A DNA stretch of 64,000 nucleotides, from positions 62,001 to 126,000 of the forward strand of contig OZ251531.1 in NCBI GenBank assembly GCA_965243185.1, written 5' to 3'. This DNA comes from CBDBCU01 sp965243185 (GTDB lineage: Bacteria > Chloroflexota > Dehalococcoidia > Lucifugimonadales > UBA3495). Under the pieces are notes generated by a model. The model was given only the letters and a program-made list of their open reading frames with translations, had not been told where the DNA came from and made no database searches. Positions 34,039 through 42,953 of this stretch are shown piece after piece; position 1 is the first letter of the stretch, and every line of letters starts with the position of its first letter. The translations under genes and the position numbers were made by a program.

Positions 34039-36537
34039 ATGCCCACTCCTGCCGTCAACACCGCCGCCTGGATTAAGCCTTTCCGCAGCATCCTGGAACT
34101 GGAAAGGAGCAACCGGTTTGACAACCGCGCCGTAACCGGCGGCCTCGACCGTTTCCTCGAGCATTGGGCGGCGGACCTTGCCGCCTTCATCGCAAACACG
34201 CCGGATGCCCCGCCGTTGCCCCGTCCATCCTACGCCCAACTCTCCCTTGCGGCACGGGAACAGTGGGCCGAACCCTGGCTTGCCCTGCTAACCGCCGGCT
34301 CGACCGCCGCGCCCCGGGAAACCGCTAACCGGGAAACACCGCCGCCGGCCGCGCCTCAATCCCGGCAATCCCGCCGCCCAGCGGCCGCCGCATCCGGCCC
34401 GCCGCCAGGTCTAACCATCGACGCCCCGGTAACCAGTCTCAAACGGGTGGACGCTAAACTGTCCGACCGGTTGAACCGCTTGGCCGTGGCCACCGTCCGC
34501 GATTTGCTTTACCACTTTCCCCGCTATCACCAGGACTATTCCCGCGCTGCCAAAATCGCCGAACTGCAATTCGGACAGGAAGTAACCGTCACCGGCCGCC
34601 TTTCCCACATCCAGGTAGCGCCGCTAGGCCAAAGCGGCCGCCTCCAGGCTACCCAAGCCCTCCTGACCGATGACACCGGCAGCCTCCGGGTATCCTGGAT
34701 TGGGCAAAGCTATATGGCACGCCGCCTCAAAGCCGATGCCCCGGTCAACCTCAGCGGCAAGGTTGACGCCTTTCAAGGCCGCCTGACTCTCGAAAATCCG
34801 GAATACGAGGACATCAGCCGCGGCCAAATCCCCGTCCACACCGGCCGCCTGCTCCCGGTCTATCCCTTGACCGCCGGCTTGACCGGCCGCAATCTCCGCA
34901 GCCTTACTTGGCAAGCCCTCAACGAATGGCTCGGCGGCATTGCCGAATCCCTTCCCGAAAGTCTCTTATCCCGTACCGGCTTAATGCCCCTGCACCAAGC
35001 GATCCGTCAAGCCCATTACCCGGACAACTTCGGCGACTGGGCCCGAGCCCGCCGCCGTCTGGCTTTTGACGAACTGCTGACTTTGCAGCTTTCCGTCCTG
35101 GCCCGCCGCCACCGCAACGCTCAAGATGTAGCCGGCGTAACTATTCCCGCCGACCCCGCCTTGCTCGACCGCGTCATCCAGTCCTTGCCCTTTGCCCTGA
35201 CCAACGCCCAGCGCCGCTGCCTTGACGAAATCCTGGCTGATTTGCAGCGCGGCGCTCCGCCCATGAGCCGCTTGCTCCAGGGAGAAGTAGGCAGCGGCAA
35301 AACGGTAGTGGTGTTGGTAGCCTTATTAGCCGTTATCGCCGCAGGTTGGCAAGGCGCCATTATGGTGCCTACCGAAGTCTTGGCCGAACAGCACTTCCAA
35401 ACCGTCGCCAATCTCCTTGGCGGAATGGGGCAGATTGCCCGGGAAAACAACATCACCACCGCCTACTGCGATGCCCTGGGCCGCCCGGTAACCGTCGGCT
35501 TGCTAACCGGCAGTATCCGCGCCCGTCCCCGCCGCCAACTGACCGCCATGGCCGCTGAGGGCAGCCTTGACCTGCTTATCGGTACCCACGCCTTGATTCA
35601 GAACGGCATAGAGATGCCTAACCTGGCTTTGGCGGTTATGGATGAACAGCATCGCTTCGGCGTAATGCAGCGTTCCGCCCTGCGCCAGAAAAGCCAAGAA
35701 AATCCCCATACCCTGGTTATGTCCGCCACCCCTATCCCCCGCACCCTGACCTTGACCCTTTACGGCGACCTCGACTTGTCCACCCTCGACGAACTTCCCC
35801 CCGGCCGTCAGGAAATCCTGACCCGCTGGTTCGACCCGGAACGGCGCGGCGCGGTTTATGGCTTTATCCAAAAGCATATCCGCGACGGCCGCCAAGCCTT
35901 TATCGTCCACCCTTTGATTGACGAATCCGATGCTGTCGCCGCCAAAGCCGCCACTGAGGAATATGAGCGGCTCTCCCGGGAAGTCTTTCCCCAACTGCGC
36001 TTGGCGCTCCTCCACGGCCGGATGAACGCCGCCGACAAGGACAAGACCATGCGCCGCTTCCGGGACGGGGAACTCGACATTCTGGTAACTACGGCGGTGG
36101 TGGAAGTAGGCATTGATGTCCCCAACGCCAATGTAATGCTGATTGAGGGCGCGGACCGCTTCGGCCTCTCCCAACTCCACCAGTTCCGCGGCCGCGTCGG
36201 CCGCGGCGAATACAAAAGCTACTGCATCCTGATGTCCGACGACCCTTCGGAAATCGCCCGGGAACGGTTGACCGCTCTGGAGCAGCATCAAGACGGGTTC
36301 CAGCTGGCTGAGATTGACCTGGAAATGCGCGGCCCCGGCGATTTCTTTGGCACCCGTCAAAGCGGCCTGCCCAGCCTGCGCATGGCCCAACTCTCCGACC
36401 GGGAACTCCTCGACCAAGCCCGCCAGGAGGCCGCCCGCCTGATGCAAGCCGACCCGGAACTGTCCCATCCCGAACACGCCGAACTAGCCGCCCAAGTAGC
36501 CCGCTACACCGAAAAAATCAGCGCCGAGTTCACCTAA
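34039..36537 (+). CDS. recG: ATP-dependent DNA helicase RecG
   Basis: 832 residues. It remodels stalled forks and branched DNA. An N-terminal extension (about 1-130, Pro/Ala-rich near 90-120) precedes the OB-fold wedge domain (GQEVTVTGRLSHIQVAP). Superfamily 2 motifs include LLQGEVGSGKTVVVLVAL (Walker A), VMDEQHRFGVMQR (DEQH), SATPIPRTLTLTLYGDLD and QLHQFRGRVGRGEYKSYC. It is the last gene of the fakA-degV-recG run, 15 nt after degV. Confidence 0.97.
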   Translation: MPTPAVNTAAWIKPFRSILELERSNRFDNRAVTGGLDRFLEHWAADLAAFIANTPDAPPLPRPSYAQLSLAAREQWAEPWLALLTAGSTAAPRETANRETPPPAAPQSRQSRRPAAAASGPPPGLTIDAPVTSLKRVDAKLSDRLNRLAVATVRDLLYHFPRYHQDYSRAAKIAELQFGQEVTVTGRLSHIQVAPLGQSGRLQATQALLTDDTGSLRVSWIGQSYMARRLKADAPVNLSGKVDAFQGRLTLENPEYEDISRGQIPVHTGRLLPVYPLTAGLTGRNLRSLTWQALNEWLGGIAESLPESLLSRTGLMPLHQAIRQAHYPDNFGDWARARRRLAFDELLTLQLSVLARRHRNAQDVAGVTIPADPALLDRVIQSLPFALTNAQRRCLDEILADLQRGAPPMSRLLQGEVGSGKTVVVLVALLAVIAAGWQGAIMVPTEVLAEQHFQTVANLLGGMGQIARENNITTAYCDALGRPVTVGLLTGSIRARPRRQLTAMAAEGSLDLLIGTHALIQNGIEMPNLALAVMDEQHRFGVMQRSALRQKSQENPHTLVMSATPIPRTLTLTLYGDLDLSTLDELPPGRQEILTRWFDPERRGAVYGFIQKHIRDGRQAFIVHPLIDESDAVAAKAATEEYERLSREVFPQLRLALLHGRMNAADKDKTMRRFRDGELDILVTTAVVEVGIDVPNANVMLIEGADRFGLSQLHQFRGRVGRGEYKSYCILMSDDPSEIARERLTALEQHQDGFQLAEIDLEMRGPGDFFGTRQSGLPSLRMAQLSDRELLDQARQEAARLMQADPELSHPEHAELAAQVARYTEKISAEFT

Positions 36538-36550
36538 CCCAACCTTTATC

Positions 36551-36624
36551 AGGTTCAGATCGATTGTAGATGATTTTCAACTTTACGATATTAGCGAAAA
36601 GTTCATTTCATCCACAATCAAACG
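36551..36624. repeat. Nested palindromic repeat, copy C
   Basis: GATTGTAGATGA (36562-36573) pairs with TCATCCACAATC (36608-36619), one mismatch. The core TGATTTTCAACTTTACGATA continues TTAGCGAAAA and is nearly identical to copy A. It lies between convergent recG and the dehydrogenase gene. Confidence 0.72.
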
Positions 36625-36646
36625 GCGCCGGATTTCCCGGCGCCGT
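36622..36646. terminator. Hairpin between convergent genes
   Basis: Perfect 10-bp arms ACGGCGCCGG / CCGGCGCCGT with a 5-nt loop, abutting palindrome C. The U tract is weak (GACATTAAAA on plus). Probably a shared 3' end. Confidence 0.5.
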
Positions 36647-36685
36647 GACATTAAAAGTCTCTGAGCATAAAGCGGAACGGTATCC

Positions 36686-37756
36686 TTACCGCGCCCGGTA
36701 CAGGTTTTTGATGCCCTGGACGGCGGCCAGCCGCTGCTCCGCTAGCCGGTCGGCGGCCTGCGCCGTAGGGATTTCCTCATCCCGGGCCGTGGCGATCACC
36801 CGCTCCATAATTTCGTAAATCCGCTCCGTCTTTTCCCGGGCCAATTCCGGGTTATACACCATCCCCACCTCGGCGGACACATTGATGACGCCGCCGGCGT
36901 TGATTACATAGTCCGGGGCGTACAGGATACCCCGGCGGTGCAGTTCCGCCCCGTCGGCTTCCGTCAAAAGCTGATTGTTGGCCCCGCCGGCTACAATGCG
37001 GCCGGTCAGCCGGGGAATGGTGTCTGCGTTCAGCGTCCCGCCCAGGGCGCAGGGCGAAAATATGTCGCTCGGCACATCATAAATCTCCTCCGGCGCCACC
37101 GTCTTGATGCCCAAATCCCGGGCCTTGTCCAGAGCGGCGGGATAAACGTCGGTAGCCACGATTTGGGCATCCTCCTTCAGCAGGTGGTGCGCGGTATGGA
37201 AAGCCACCTTGCCAAATCCCTGCATCGCCACCTTACGCCCCCGCAGGGAATCGCTGCCCCAAACCTCCCGCGCGCAAGCTTTCATCCCCATATAGATGCC
37301 CAGCCCGGTCATAATGGAAGTGTCGCCGCTGCCGCCCCGGGACAATGGCAATCCCACCACATACTCCGTTTCCTGCCGCACATACTCCAAATCCCGCCCG
37401 GTGCTGCCTACATCAGTAGTGGTCAAATAGCGGCCGCCCAAGGCGTCCACGGACCGCCCGTAGGCGCGCAGCAGGGCTTCCGATTTCTGATGATGGGGGT
37501 CGGCGATGATAACGCCCTTGCCGCCGCCCAGCGGCAGGTCGGCAGTCGCCGATTTGTAGGTCATCGCCCGGCTCAAGCGTAGCGCGTCTTGCAGCGCCGC
37601 CGCTTCCGTGCCGTAAGGCCAGATGCGGACGCCGCCGCAAGCCGGACCCAAAGTAGTGTCGTGGATGGCCACGATGGCTTTCAACCCGGCCGCCGGGTCG
37701 GTGAACAACGCCAACTGCTCGTAGCCGCCCCGGTTCATTTCGTCAAAAATCTGCAT
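36686..37756 (-). CDS. Glu/Leu/Phe/Val dehydrogenase family, probable leucine/valine dehydrogenase
   Basis: 356 residues. NAD-dependent oxidative deamination of branched-chain or aromatic amino acids. KAIVAIHDTTLGPACGGVR, DLPLGGGKGVIIADP (catalytic Lys), TTTDVGSTGRDLEYV and the Rossmann motif VAMQGFGKVAFHTAHHL match leucine dehydrogenases in order and length. ATG 37756 has GGAGG 8 nt upstream; the longer frame includes promoter sequence. A TATAAT on the minus strand (37820-37825) precedes it. Confidence 0.92.
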   Translation of the reverse strand: MQIFDEMNRGGYEQLALFTDPAAGLKAIVAIHDTTLGPACGGVRIWPYGTEAAALQDALRLSRAMTYKSATADLPLGGGKGVIIADPHHQKSEALLRAYGRSVDALGGRYLTTTDVGSTGRDLEYVRQETEYVVGLPLSRGGSGDTSIMTGLGIYMGMKACAREVWGSDSLRGRKVAMQGFGKVAFHTAHHLLKEDAQIVATDVYPAALDKARDLGIKTVAPEEIYDVPSDIFSPCALGGTLNADTIPRLTGRIVAGGANNQLLTEADGAELHRRGILYAPDYVINAGGVINVSAEVGMVYNPELAREKTERIYEIMERVIATARDEEIPTAQAADRLAEQRLAAVQGIKNLYRAR

Positions 37757-37819
37757 CACGGCAACCTCCTTCAGTAGAACGGAATGGGCGGACGGCAACC
37801 GCAGTTGCCCGATACTATA

Positions 37820-37825
37820 ATTATA
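37820..37825 (-). promoter_or_regulatory. -10 element for the amino-acid dehydrogenase
   Basis: TATAAT on the minus strand, 63 nt before ATG 37756, inside an A/T-rich patch that is otherwise unusual for this GC-rich sequence. Confidence 0.5.
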
Positions 37826-37962
37826 CTGGATAAACCCGGCGGGCAACATAGATTATCCCGCCCCAAATACCCGGGAAAATCCCCCGCAACCCGCCCGGAA
37901 GTGATATGATGTTTCCCAACCCGGCCCGGCGGCCGACATCCGGCGTCTCAGGAGAAGGAATA

Positions 37963-38265
37963 ATGTTCATACGAATGGTTTGGGGCAAGCTGCGCCCCGG
38001 CAGTTGGGATGAGTACGAGCGGCATTACCACGAGCGGCTGGCCGGTTCCGCCGGCAGCATCCCCGGCCTCAAGGAACGGCAGTTGCTCCGCAGCACCGAG
38101 GACGCCGACGAGGGCGTCAGCGTCTCCATCTGGGATACTCTGGAAAATATGCGCGCCTACGAGGTGGGCGAGTTTCGCCAGTCCGTCGCCAAGGAGATGG
38201 AACACCTCTACCGGGGCGAGTACTGGGTCAAACACTTCGAGGTCATCAACTCCACCCAGGAGTAA
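37963..38265 (+). CDS. Antibiotic-biosynthesis-monooxygenase-like (ABM) small protein
   Basis: 100 residues, ferredoxin-like dimeric alpha/beta barrel expected. MFIRMVWGKLRPGSWDEYER at the N-terminus and DEGVSVSIWDTLENMRAYEV in the body resemble ABM/EthD-type domains. Such proteins range from heme- or quinone-acting oxygenases to non-enzymatic dimers, so the reaction is unknown. GGAGAAGGA lies upstream of the ATG and a strong terminator follows. Confidence 0.72.
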   Translation: MFIRMVWGKLRPGSWDEYERHYHERLAGSAGSIPGLKERQLLRSTEDADEGVSVSIWDTLENMRAYEVGEFRQSVAKEMEHLYRGEYWVKHFEVINSTQE

Positions 38266-38310
38266 CCCGTAGCTCGCGCCCTTGGCTCCGACCCACTACC
38301 GGTTTCCCGA

Positions 38311-38347
38311 AAAAAGCCCGGCCGGCTTGCGCCGGCCGGGTTGCTTT
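38311..38347. terminator. Strong bidirectional intrinsic terminator
   Basis: Perfect 10-bp arms CCCGGCCGGC / GCCGGCCGGG with a TTGC loop, A5 on the left flank and TTGCTTTCT on the right. It lies between the plus-strand ABM gene and the minus-strand crotonase gene, whose 3' ends face each other. Confidence 0.85.
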
Positions 38348-38412
38348 CTGTATCCGCTCGATGCCCCCTTGCCAACACATTGACGCAGCAGGGAACTAAG
38401 CCTTCCCTTGGC

Positions 38413-39186
38413 CTATACTTCCTGCGGCTTCCGTCCCTTCCGTTCCAGAAAGTCCTTAAAACCTTCCTCGACGGACAGGCCGCGGAAACGCCCCTGCCGG
38501 GAGTTGACTTCGTTCCAGAACTGTTCCTCCATCGGCTTGCCGGTATGCTCAAAGAGCATCTGCTTGATGTTGGCTATCCCTTCGGCGCGGTTTTTGGCGA
38601 TGCCGGCGGCTACTTCTACCGCCTTGTCCAGCAGCTCCGCTTGCGGCACCAGATGGTTCAGCAGGCCGATGCGGTAGGCTTCCTCGGCAAAGACTTCCCG
38701 CCCGCTGTAGAGCAGTTCCTTGGCCCGCGGCCAGCCAATCAAGTTGGGCAGGCTCCAGGTAGCGTTCATCTGCCCGTAGTTGACCGCCAAAAACCGAAAA
38801 CTGCTCTTATCGCAGCCAATCAGGAAGTCCAGAGAAGTCGCCATTACGGTGCCGCCGCCGTAGCAGAGTCCGTTGACTGCGCCGATAATGGGCTTGGGAC
38901 TGGCGGCCATGTGCCAAGTATATTCGGCGCGTTCGGCGGCGGCGGCGTCCCGCTCCTCCGGCGTGCGCTCCCGGTTTTCATGGATGTCGGCGCCGGCGGA
39001 AAAAGCCCGGTCGCCGGCTCCGGTGATGACAATGGCACCCACATCGTCATCGGCTTCCAGAGCGGTCAGGGCGGTATCCAACTCCCGCACCAGTTGCAGG
39101 TTCAGCGCGTTCAGCACCTCCGGCCGGTTCAGCGTAACGATGGCAACCCGCTGCTCCTGCTCGATTTTGATGGTTTCATAGCTCAT
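38413..39186 (-). CDS. Enoyl-CoA hydratase/isomerase (crotonase) family
   Basis: 257 residues. VAIVTLNRPEVLNALNLQLV, FSAGADIHE (first oxyanion-hole strand) and VNGLCYGGGTVMATSLDFLI are canonical. At the position where hydratases carry the catalytic glutamate (usually E-x-G near PEV/PGAGG) this protein reads LAVNYGQMNATWSLPNLIG, with no obvious Glu. It may be an isomerase, thioesterase or other crotonase activity rather than a true hydratase. No operon partner on this strand. Confidence 0.88.
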   Translation of the reverse strand: MSYETIKIEQEQRVAIVTLNRPEVLNALNLQLVRELDTALTALEADDDVGAIVITGAGDRAFSAGADIHENRERTPEERDAAAAERAEYTWHMAASPKPIIGAVNGLCYGGGTVMATSLDFLIGCDKSSFRFLAVNYGQMNATWSLPNLIGWPRAKELLYSGREVFAEEAYRIGLLNHLVPQAELLDKAVEVAAGIAKNRAEGIANIKQMLFEHTGKPMEEQFWNEVNSRQGRFRGLSVEEGFKDFLERKGRKPQEV

Positions 39187-39325
39187 AGTGGCCTAACTCT
39201 CCTGTCAATATCCGGCGGCCCTTGCCGCCGGCTGGCAAGGTGGGCACGGCGCGGGGGCCGCCGGGTTTAGTTGGGCTAATAATAAAGCACAGTTACGCGG
39301 AAAGTAAAGAAAGACTGCCCCGGCG

Positions 39326-39395
39326 GTGGCGTTCCACTTTGGGCCTCATCCTCTATAGTTTGTAGCGGTTAGTCCCCAAAGTGAAACGACGCCCT
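39326..39395. repeat. Intergenic inverted repeat before the NYN gene
   Basis: GGCGTTCCACTTTGGG and CCCCAAAGTGAAACGACGCC form imperfect ~16-bp arms around a 30-nt A/T-richer loop. This is a stem-loop of the same architecture as the other palindromes but with a different sequence. Confidence 0.55.
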
Positions 39396-39417
39396 TGCCC
39401 ATCCCGCCATCCCTTGC

Positions 39418-39423
39418 TACAAT
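39418..39423 (+). promoter_or_regulatory. Extended -10 directly before the NYN gene start
   Basis: TTGC-TACAAT ends 6 nt before ATG 39430. A transcription start at the usual distance would fall at or next to the ATG, implying a leaderless mRNA. No Shine-Dalgarno sequence is present. Confidence 0.55.
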
Positions 39424-39429
39424 CAATCT

Positions 39430-40305
39430 ATGCATGAGGAAAACGGGCAAGCGAACCTAAACCCCACCGCAGAACCGACTGTCCAGTTGGGCAGCGGGAT
39501 TTACGTTGATGTGGAGAATCTCCAGACGGCGGCGCAAGAAGTTGTCCAGACTTTGCTGCAATCTTGGCCCGATTCCGCCCCGGTGCCATCTCTGTTGTCT
39601 CTCCACGTCAGGGCAGATCAATCTGACCTCTGGAGTATGTGGGCGGAAAGTCAATTCCCCCACCTCTCAGTCAAAGCCAAAGGTATCCAGCACTTCAGTG
39701 CCAACCCTGCCAAGAACTCCGCAGACATTGCCATAGCTATCGACGCTATGACCGACTTCTTGATGCGGAGAATTGACTGCGTTGCGGTAGTCAGCGACGA
39801 CAGCGATTTTATCTCGCTGTATTCCAAGCTGAAGGACGAGCAAATTCGGATTGGATGTATGTCCAGTAAAGTCCCTTTCCTGTGGGTAGTAACCGACCGC
39901 CCCAAAACCCGCTCCTTAAATATGCGGGACTACTTCCCCAACGACCACGTCTTTGTGGTGCCTTTTCCTAAAAAGGCTAACACTGATGCACCGAAAACCG
40001 GTGCCAACGAATCGCACAGAAAAGGAGTGCCAGCAGAGGAGACCGATAGTATCTTCGAGAATATGGCTCAAGCCATCGTCCGAGAAACTGACGTTGGGCC
40101 GTTCAAAAGCACGGACACCCAAAGCATCATAAAGAGTCATTGGTCGAGTCATTCATTGGCAAAGGCCAGTAAGCAGACTTACGGTGAGGAGTTTAGGAAA
40201 AAGCTCCTGCCTCCCTTGCAGAAGTACGGTGTTACTGAACCCGATCCGAACAAGAAGCCCCGAGAATATAGGATGACTGATGAAGCCAAGAGCTCAGTAT
40301 CCTGA
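39430..40305 (+). CDS. NYN-domain (PIN-like) ribonuclease candidate
   Basis: 291 residues. The N-terminal NYN domain has its acidic metal-binding residues in GIYVDVENLQ, NSADIAIAIDAMTDF and AVVSDDSDFISLYSKL, the LabA/MARF1-like arrangement. The C-terminal region (about 215-285; IVRETDVGPFKSTDT, QTYGEEFRKKLLPPL) looks like a winged-helix/OST-HTH-like RNA-binding module. Likely an RNA-processing or RNA-degrading enzyme; target unknown. Codon use is less GC-rich than neighbours, suggesting transfer. Confidence 0.82.
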   Translation: MHEENGQANLNPTAEPTVQLGSGIYVDVENLQTAAQEVVQTLLQSWPDSAPVPSLLSLHVRADQSDLWSMWAESQFPHLSVKAKGIQHFSANPAKNSADIAIAIDAMTDFLMRRIDCVAVVSDDSDFISLYSKLKDEQIRIGCMSSKVPFLWVVTDRPKTRSLNMRDYFPNDHVFVVPFPKKANTDAPKTGANESHRKGVPAEETDSIFENMAQAIVRETDVGPFKSTDTQSIIKSHWSSHSLAKASKQTYGEEFRKKLLPPLQKYGVTEPDPNKKPREYRMTDEAKSSVS

Positions 40306-40329
40306 AAGTCCATCCTCGTACCCAGCCCC

Positions 40330-41013
40330 CTAACCCACCACCCTAAACCGATACCCTACATTCCAAATCGTTTCCACAAAGGAATGATCCGGGTCTTCGA
40401 TTTTGGAGCGCAGCCGCCGCACATGAACATCCACCGTCCGCGTGCCGCCCAAGTAGTCATATCCCCAAATCTGGCTCAACAGCACATCCCGCGTATAAAC
40501 CCGCCCCGGATTCGACGCCAGCATCACCAGCAGTTGAAACTCCTTGTAAGTCAGGGAAACCCGCCGGCCGGCCATCATCACATCGTACCGTTCCAGGTCA
40601 ATTGCCAAGTCGCCGATTTTCAGCAACTGCCCCCCGACCGGCCCGTTGACCCGGTGTTTCGCCTGCCGGATACGGGCCAGCAACTCGCCCCGCTGCACCG
40701 GGCTTAAAATGAACTCATCCGGGTTCAACGCCGGGTCATAACTCTCCACCGTCGCCCCCGGCACCACGGCCAGCACCGGCAGTTTCAACTCCCGGCAGCC
40801 CTCCACCAGCACCCGGCACTGGGACGCCTCAAAGGAATCCGTATCCAGCAGCGCCGCGTCCAGCCCCGCCGACTGCGCCGCTGCCTCCTCCACTTGCGCC
40901 AAATCCGAACCAAACCGGCAAGTCAACCCGGCTTGACTGACCGTTTCCAGCAAAGGACGCAAACCGTTGCCGTGACTTGCCAGGAGAAATATGCTATACA
41001 CCGGCTTGCTCAA
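40330..41013 (-). CDS. Orphan OmpR/PhoB-type regulator with degenerate receiver
   Basis: 227 residues. The C-terminal winged-helix DNA-binding domain is intact (VSLTYKEFQLLVMLASNPGR, WGYDYLGGTRTVDVHVRRLR, ETIWNVGYRFRV). The N-terminal receiver-like domain keeps an Asp in AALLDTDSF but the usual Lys-Pro after beta-5 reads LSPVQR. Phosphorylation control is therefore doubtful. No histidine kinase lies next to it. Confidence 0.85.
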   Translation of the reverse strand: MSKPVYSIFLLASHGNGLRPLLETVSQAGLTCRFGSDLAQVEEAAAQSAGLDAALLDTDSFEASQCRVLVEGCRELKLPVLAVVPGATVESYDPALNPDEFILSPVQRGELLARIRQAKHRVNGPVGGQLLKIGDLAIDLERYDVMMAGRRVSLTYKEFQLLVMLASNPGRVYTRDVLLSQIWGYDYLGGTRTVDVHVRRLRSKIEDPDHSFVETIWNVGYRFRVVG

Positions 41014-41117
41014 CTATGGCCCGGCCACCGCCGCGCCGATTTTCCGGTAAGTATATGCGATTTTCCCCCCTTTTAACAAATCCCGTCCCGCCATTGAACC
41101 CAACCAAGCCATCCTGC

Positions 41118-41123
41118 TATCAT
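41118..41123 (+). promoter_or_regulatory. Extended -10 before the D-glutamate cyclase genes
   Basis: TGC-TATCAT, 37 nt before ATG 41161, just upstream of GGGAGAATT-ATG. Confidence 0.45.
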
Positions 41124-41160
41124 AGTATCCACCGGCACCCCATCCAACGGCGGGAGAATT

Positions 41161-41955
41161 ATGCTGACGCAAACCTTGCCCCAAACCCCGGCGGAAACCT
41201 GGGCTGAAATCCGCTCCGGCCACTGGCGCGGCGTAACCTCCGGCGTCGCCCCCGGCTATGTCCAGGCCAACTTGGCCATCCTGCCCCGGGAACTGGCCTT
41301 TGACTTTCTCCTTTTCTGCCAGCGCAATCCCAAACCTTGCCCCCTGCTGGAAGTAATCGAAGCCGGCCAAGTCGAGCCGGCCCTTACCGCCCCCGGCGCC
41401 GACCTCCGCACCGACCTCCCCGGCTACCGGGTGTACGAACAGGGGCAACTGACCGGGGAAACCGACAACCTGCTCGAACTCTGGCGGGACGACCTGGTTT
41501 CCTTCCTGTTGGGATGCAGCTTTTCCTTTGAGACCGCTATGGCTGACGCCGGCATCCCCCTGCGCCATCAGGAAATGCGCTGCAATGTCCCGATGTATGT
41601 TACCAGCCTCCCTACCAACCCGGCCGGCGTCTTTTCCGGGCCGATGGTCGTCAGTATGCGCCCGGTACCCCAAGCCCAAATCGTCCGCGCCGTCCAGGTA
41701 ACTTCCCGCTTTCCGGCCACCCACGGCGCGCCGCTGCATATCGGCAGCCCGGCCGCCATCGGCATCCGCGACCTCGACCGGCCCGACTTCGGCGACCCGG
41801 TGGAAATCCGCCCTGGCGAGGAACCGGTTTTCTGGGCTTGCGGCGTAACCCCCCAAGCCGTAGCCCTCAACTGCCAGCCCTCCCTGATGATTACCCACGC
41901 CCCCGGCTATATGTTCGTAACCGCCCAACGGGACGCCGACTACGCTATCCTCTAA
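41161..41955 (+). CDS. DUF1445-family protein, N-terminal-type component of D-glutamate cyclase
   Basis: 264 residues. Typical DUF1445 motifs: WRGVTSGVAPGYVQANLAIL, NPKPCPLLEV, DDLVSFLLGCSFSFE, RCNVPMYVTS, and HGAPLHIG with FWACGVTPQA near the C-terminus. DUF1445 proteins are annotated as putative hydro-lyases. In vertebrate DGLUCY the domain is fused to DUF4392, and the fusion interconverts D-glutamate and 5-oxo-D-proline. A DUF4392 gene follows here, so the two probably act together. Confidence 0.88.
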   Translation: MLTQTLPQTPAETWAEIRSGHWRGVTSGVAPGYVQANLAILPRELAFDFLLFCQRNPKPCPLLEVIEAGQVEPALTAPGADLRTDLPGYRVYEQGQLTGETDNLLELWRDDLVSFLLGCSFSFETAMADAGIPLRHQEMRCNVPMYVTSLPTNPAGVFSGPMVVSMRPVPQAQIVRAVQVTSRFPATHGAPLHIGSPAAIGIRDLDRPDFGDPVEIRPGEEPVFWACGVTPQAVALNCQPSLMITHAPGYMFVTAQRDADYAIL

Positions 41956-42071
41956 CCGCCCTTGCTTTCCCGGTCAATCGCCGTCATCCCGAACCTTGCC
42001 CTTTCCTTGCCCGCCGATCCCCTTTAGAACCGGATAAGCAACCCCATCCTCTGAACTTTCTAGGAGCCGCC

Positions 42072-42935
42072 GTGAACCCTCCCGGCAACACCATCGAGGA
42101 CATCATCCTGGCTCAAGACCAACGCGGCGTGTCCGAACTGCGCCCCTTTCTGCCGCCCGACTTCTGCCGCCAAGCCGCCCAATACATCCTGGCCCATCCC
42201 GGCAAGACGGCTATCGCCACCGGCTTTTACATCCTGTCTGCCGGCCAGCCCGAAACCGACGGGCCGCCCGGCGCTGTCGCCATCGGCAACGCCCTGCAAA
42301 CCCTCGGCCGCCCGGTCTGCTACATCACCGACCGCTACACCGCGCCCTTGCTGCGGAACTGGCTGGGCTGCCAAGCCGAAGTCATTGACTTCCCTATAAC
42401 CGGCATCCCGGAAAGCCAACAGGCCGCCGCCGACCTTATCGCCCAAACCCGCCCTGAGCTACTCATCTCCATTGAACGCTGCGGCCGCACTGCCCAAGAT
42501 GTGTACCTCAATATGCTCTCCCGGGACATCACCGCCTACACCGCCCGGCTCGACTATCTCTTTGCAATGGGTATCCCATCCGTAGGCATCGGCGACGGCG
42601 GCAACGAAATCGGTATGGGCAACCTGGCCGCGCACATTCCCCCGGTCGCGCGGCTTCCCGATGAACCGGCCATCGCCACCGTGGACCGACTGGTCATCGC
42701 CAGCGTATCCAACTGGGGCGGCTACGGCTTGGTCGCCGCCCTCTCCCAACTGACCGGCCGCAATCTCTTGCCATCGGTAGAGGACGATACCCGTTTCATC
42801 CGCCAAATGGTCGACGCCGGCGCCGTGGATGGCGGCAGCGGCCAAAACCGTTACTATGTCGACAACTTCACCCTGGAGCAAAACGCCGCCATCCTGACCG
42901 CCCTCCACCAACTGGCCGCCGAAGCGATACAATAA
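42072..42935 (+). CDS. DUF4392-family protein, D-glutamate cyclase-type catalytic component
   Basis: 287 residues from GTG 42072, with AGGAG 5 nt upstream; the frame is open back to 41838 but without a ribosome site. FLPPDFCRQAAQYIL, TGFYILSAGQPETDGPPGAV, RCGRTAQDVYLNMLSRDIT and VGIGDGGNEIGMGNLA match DUF4392, the C-terminal domain of D-glutamate cyclases. Lies 116 nt after the DUF1445 gene. Confidence 0.88.
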   Translation: MNPPGNTIEDIILAQDQRGVSELRPFLPPDFCRQAAQYILAHPGKTAIATGFYILSAGQPETDGPPGAVAIGNALQTLGRPVCYITDRYTAPLLRNWLGCQAEVIDFPITGIPESQQAAADLIAQTRPELLISIERCGRTAQDVYLNMLSRDITAYTARLDYLFAMGIPSVGIGDGGNEIGMGNLAAHIPPVARLPDEPAIATVDRLVIASVSNWGGYGLVAALSQLTGRNLLPSVEDDTRFIRQMVDAGAVDGGSGQNRYYVDNFTLEQNAAILTALHQLAAEAIQ

Positions 42936-42953
42936 CCCAAAATAGGAGGAACA

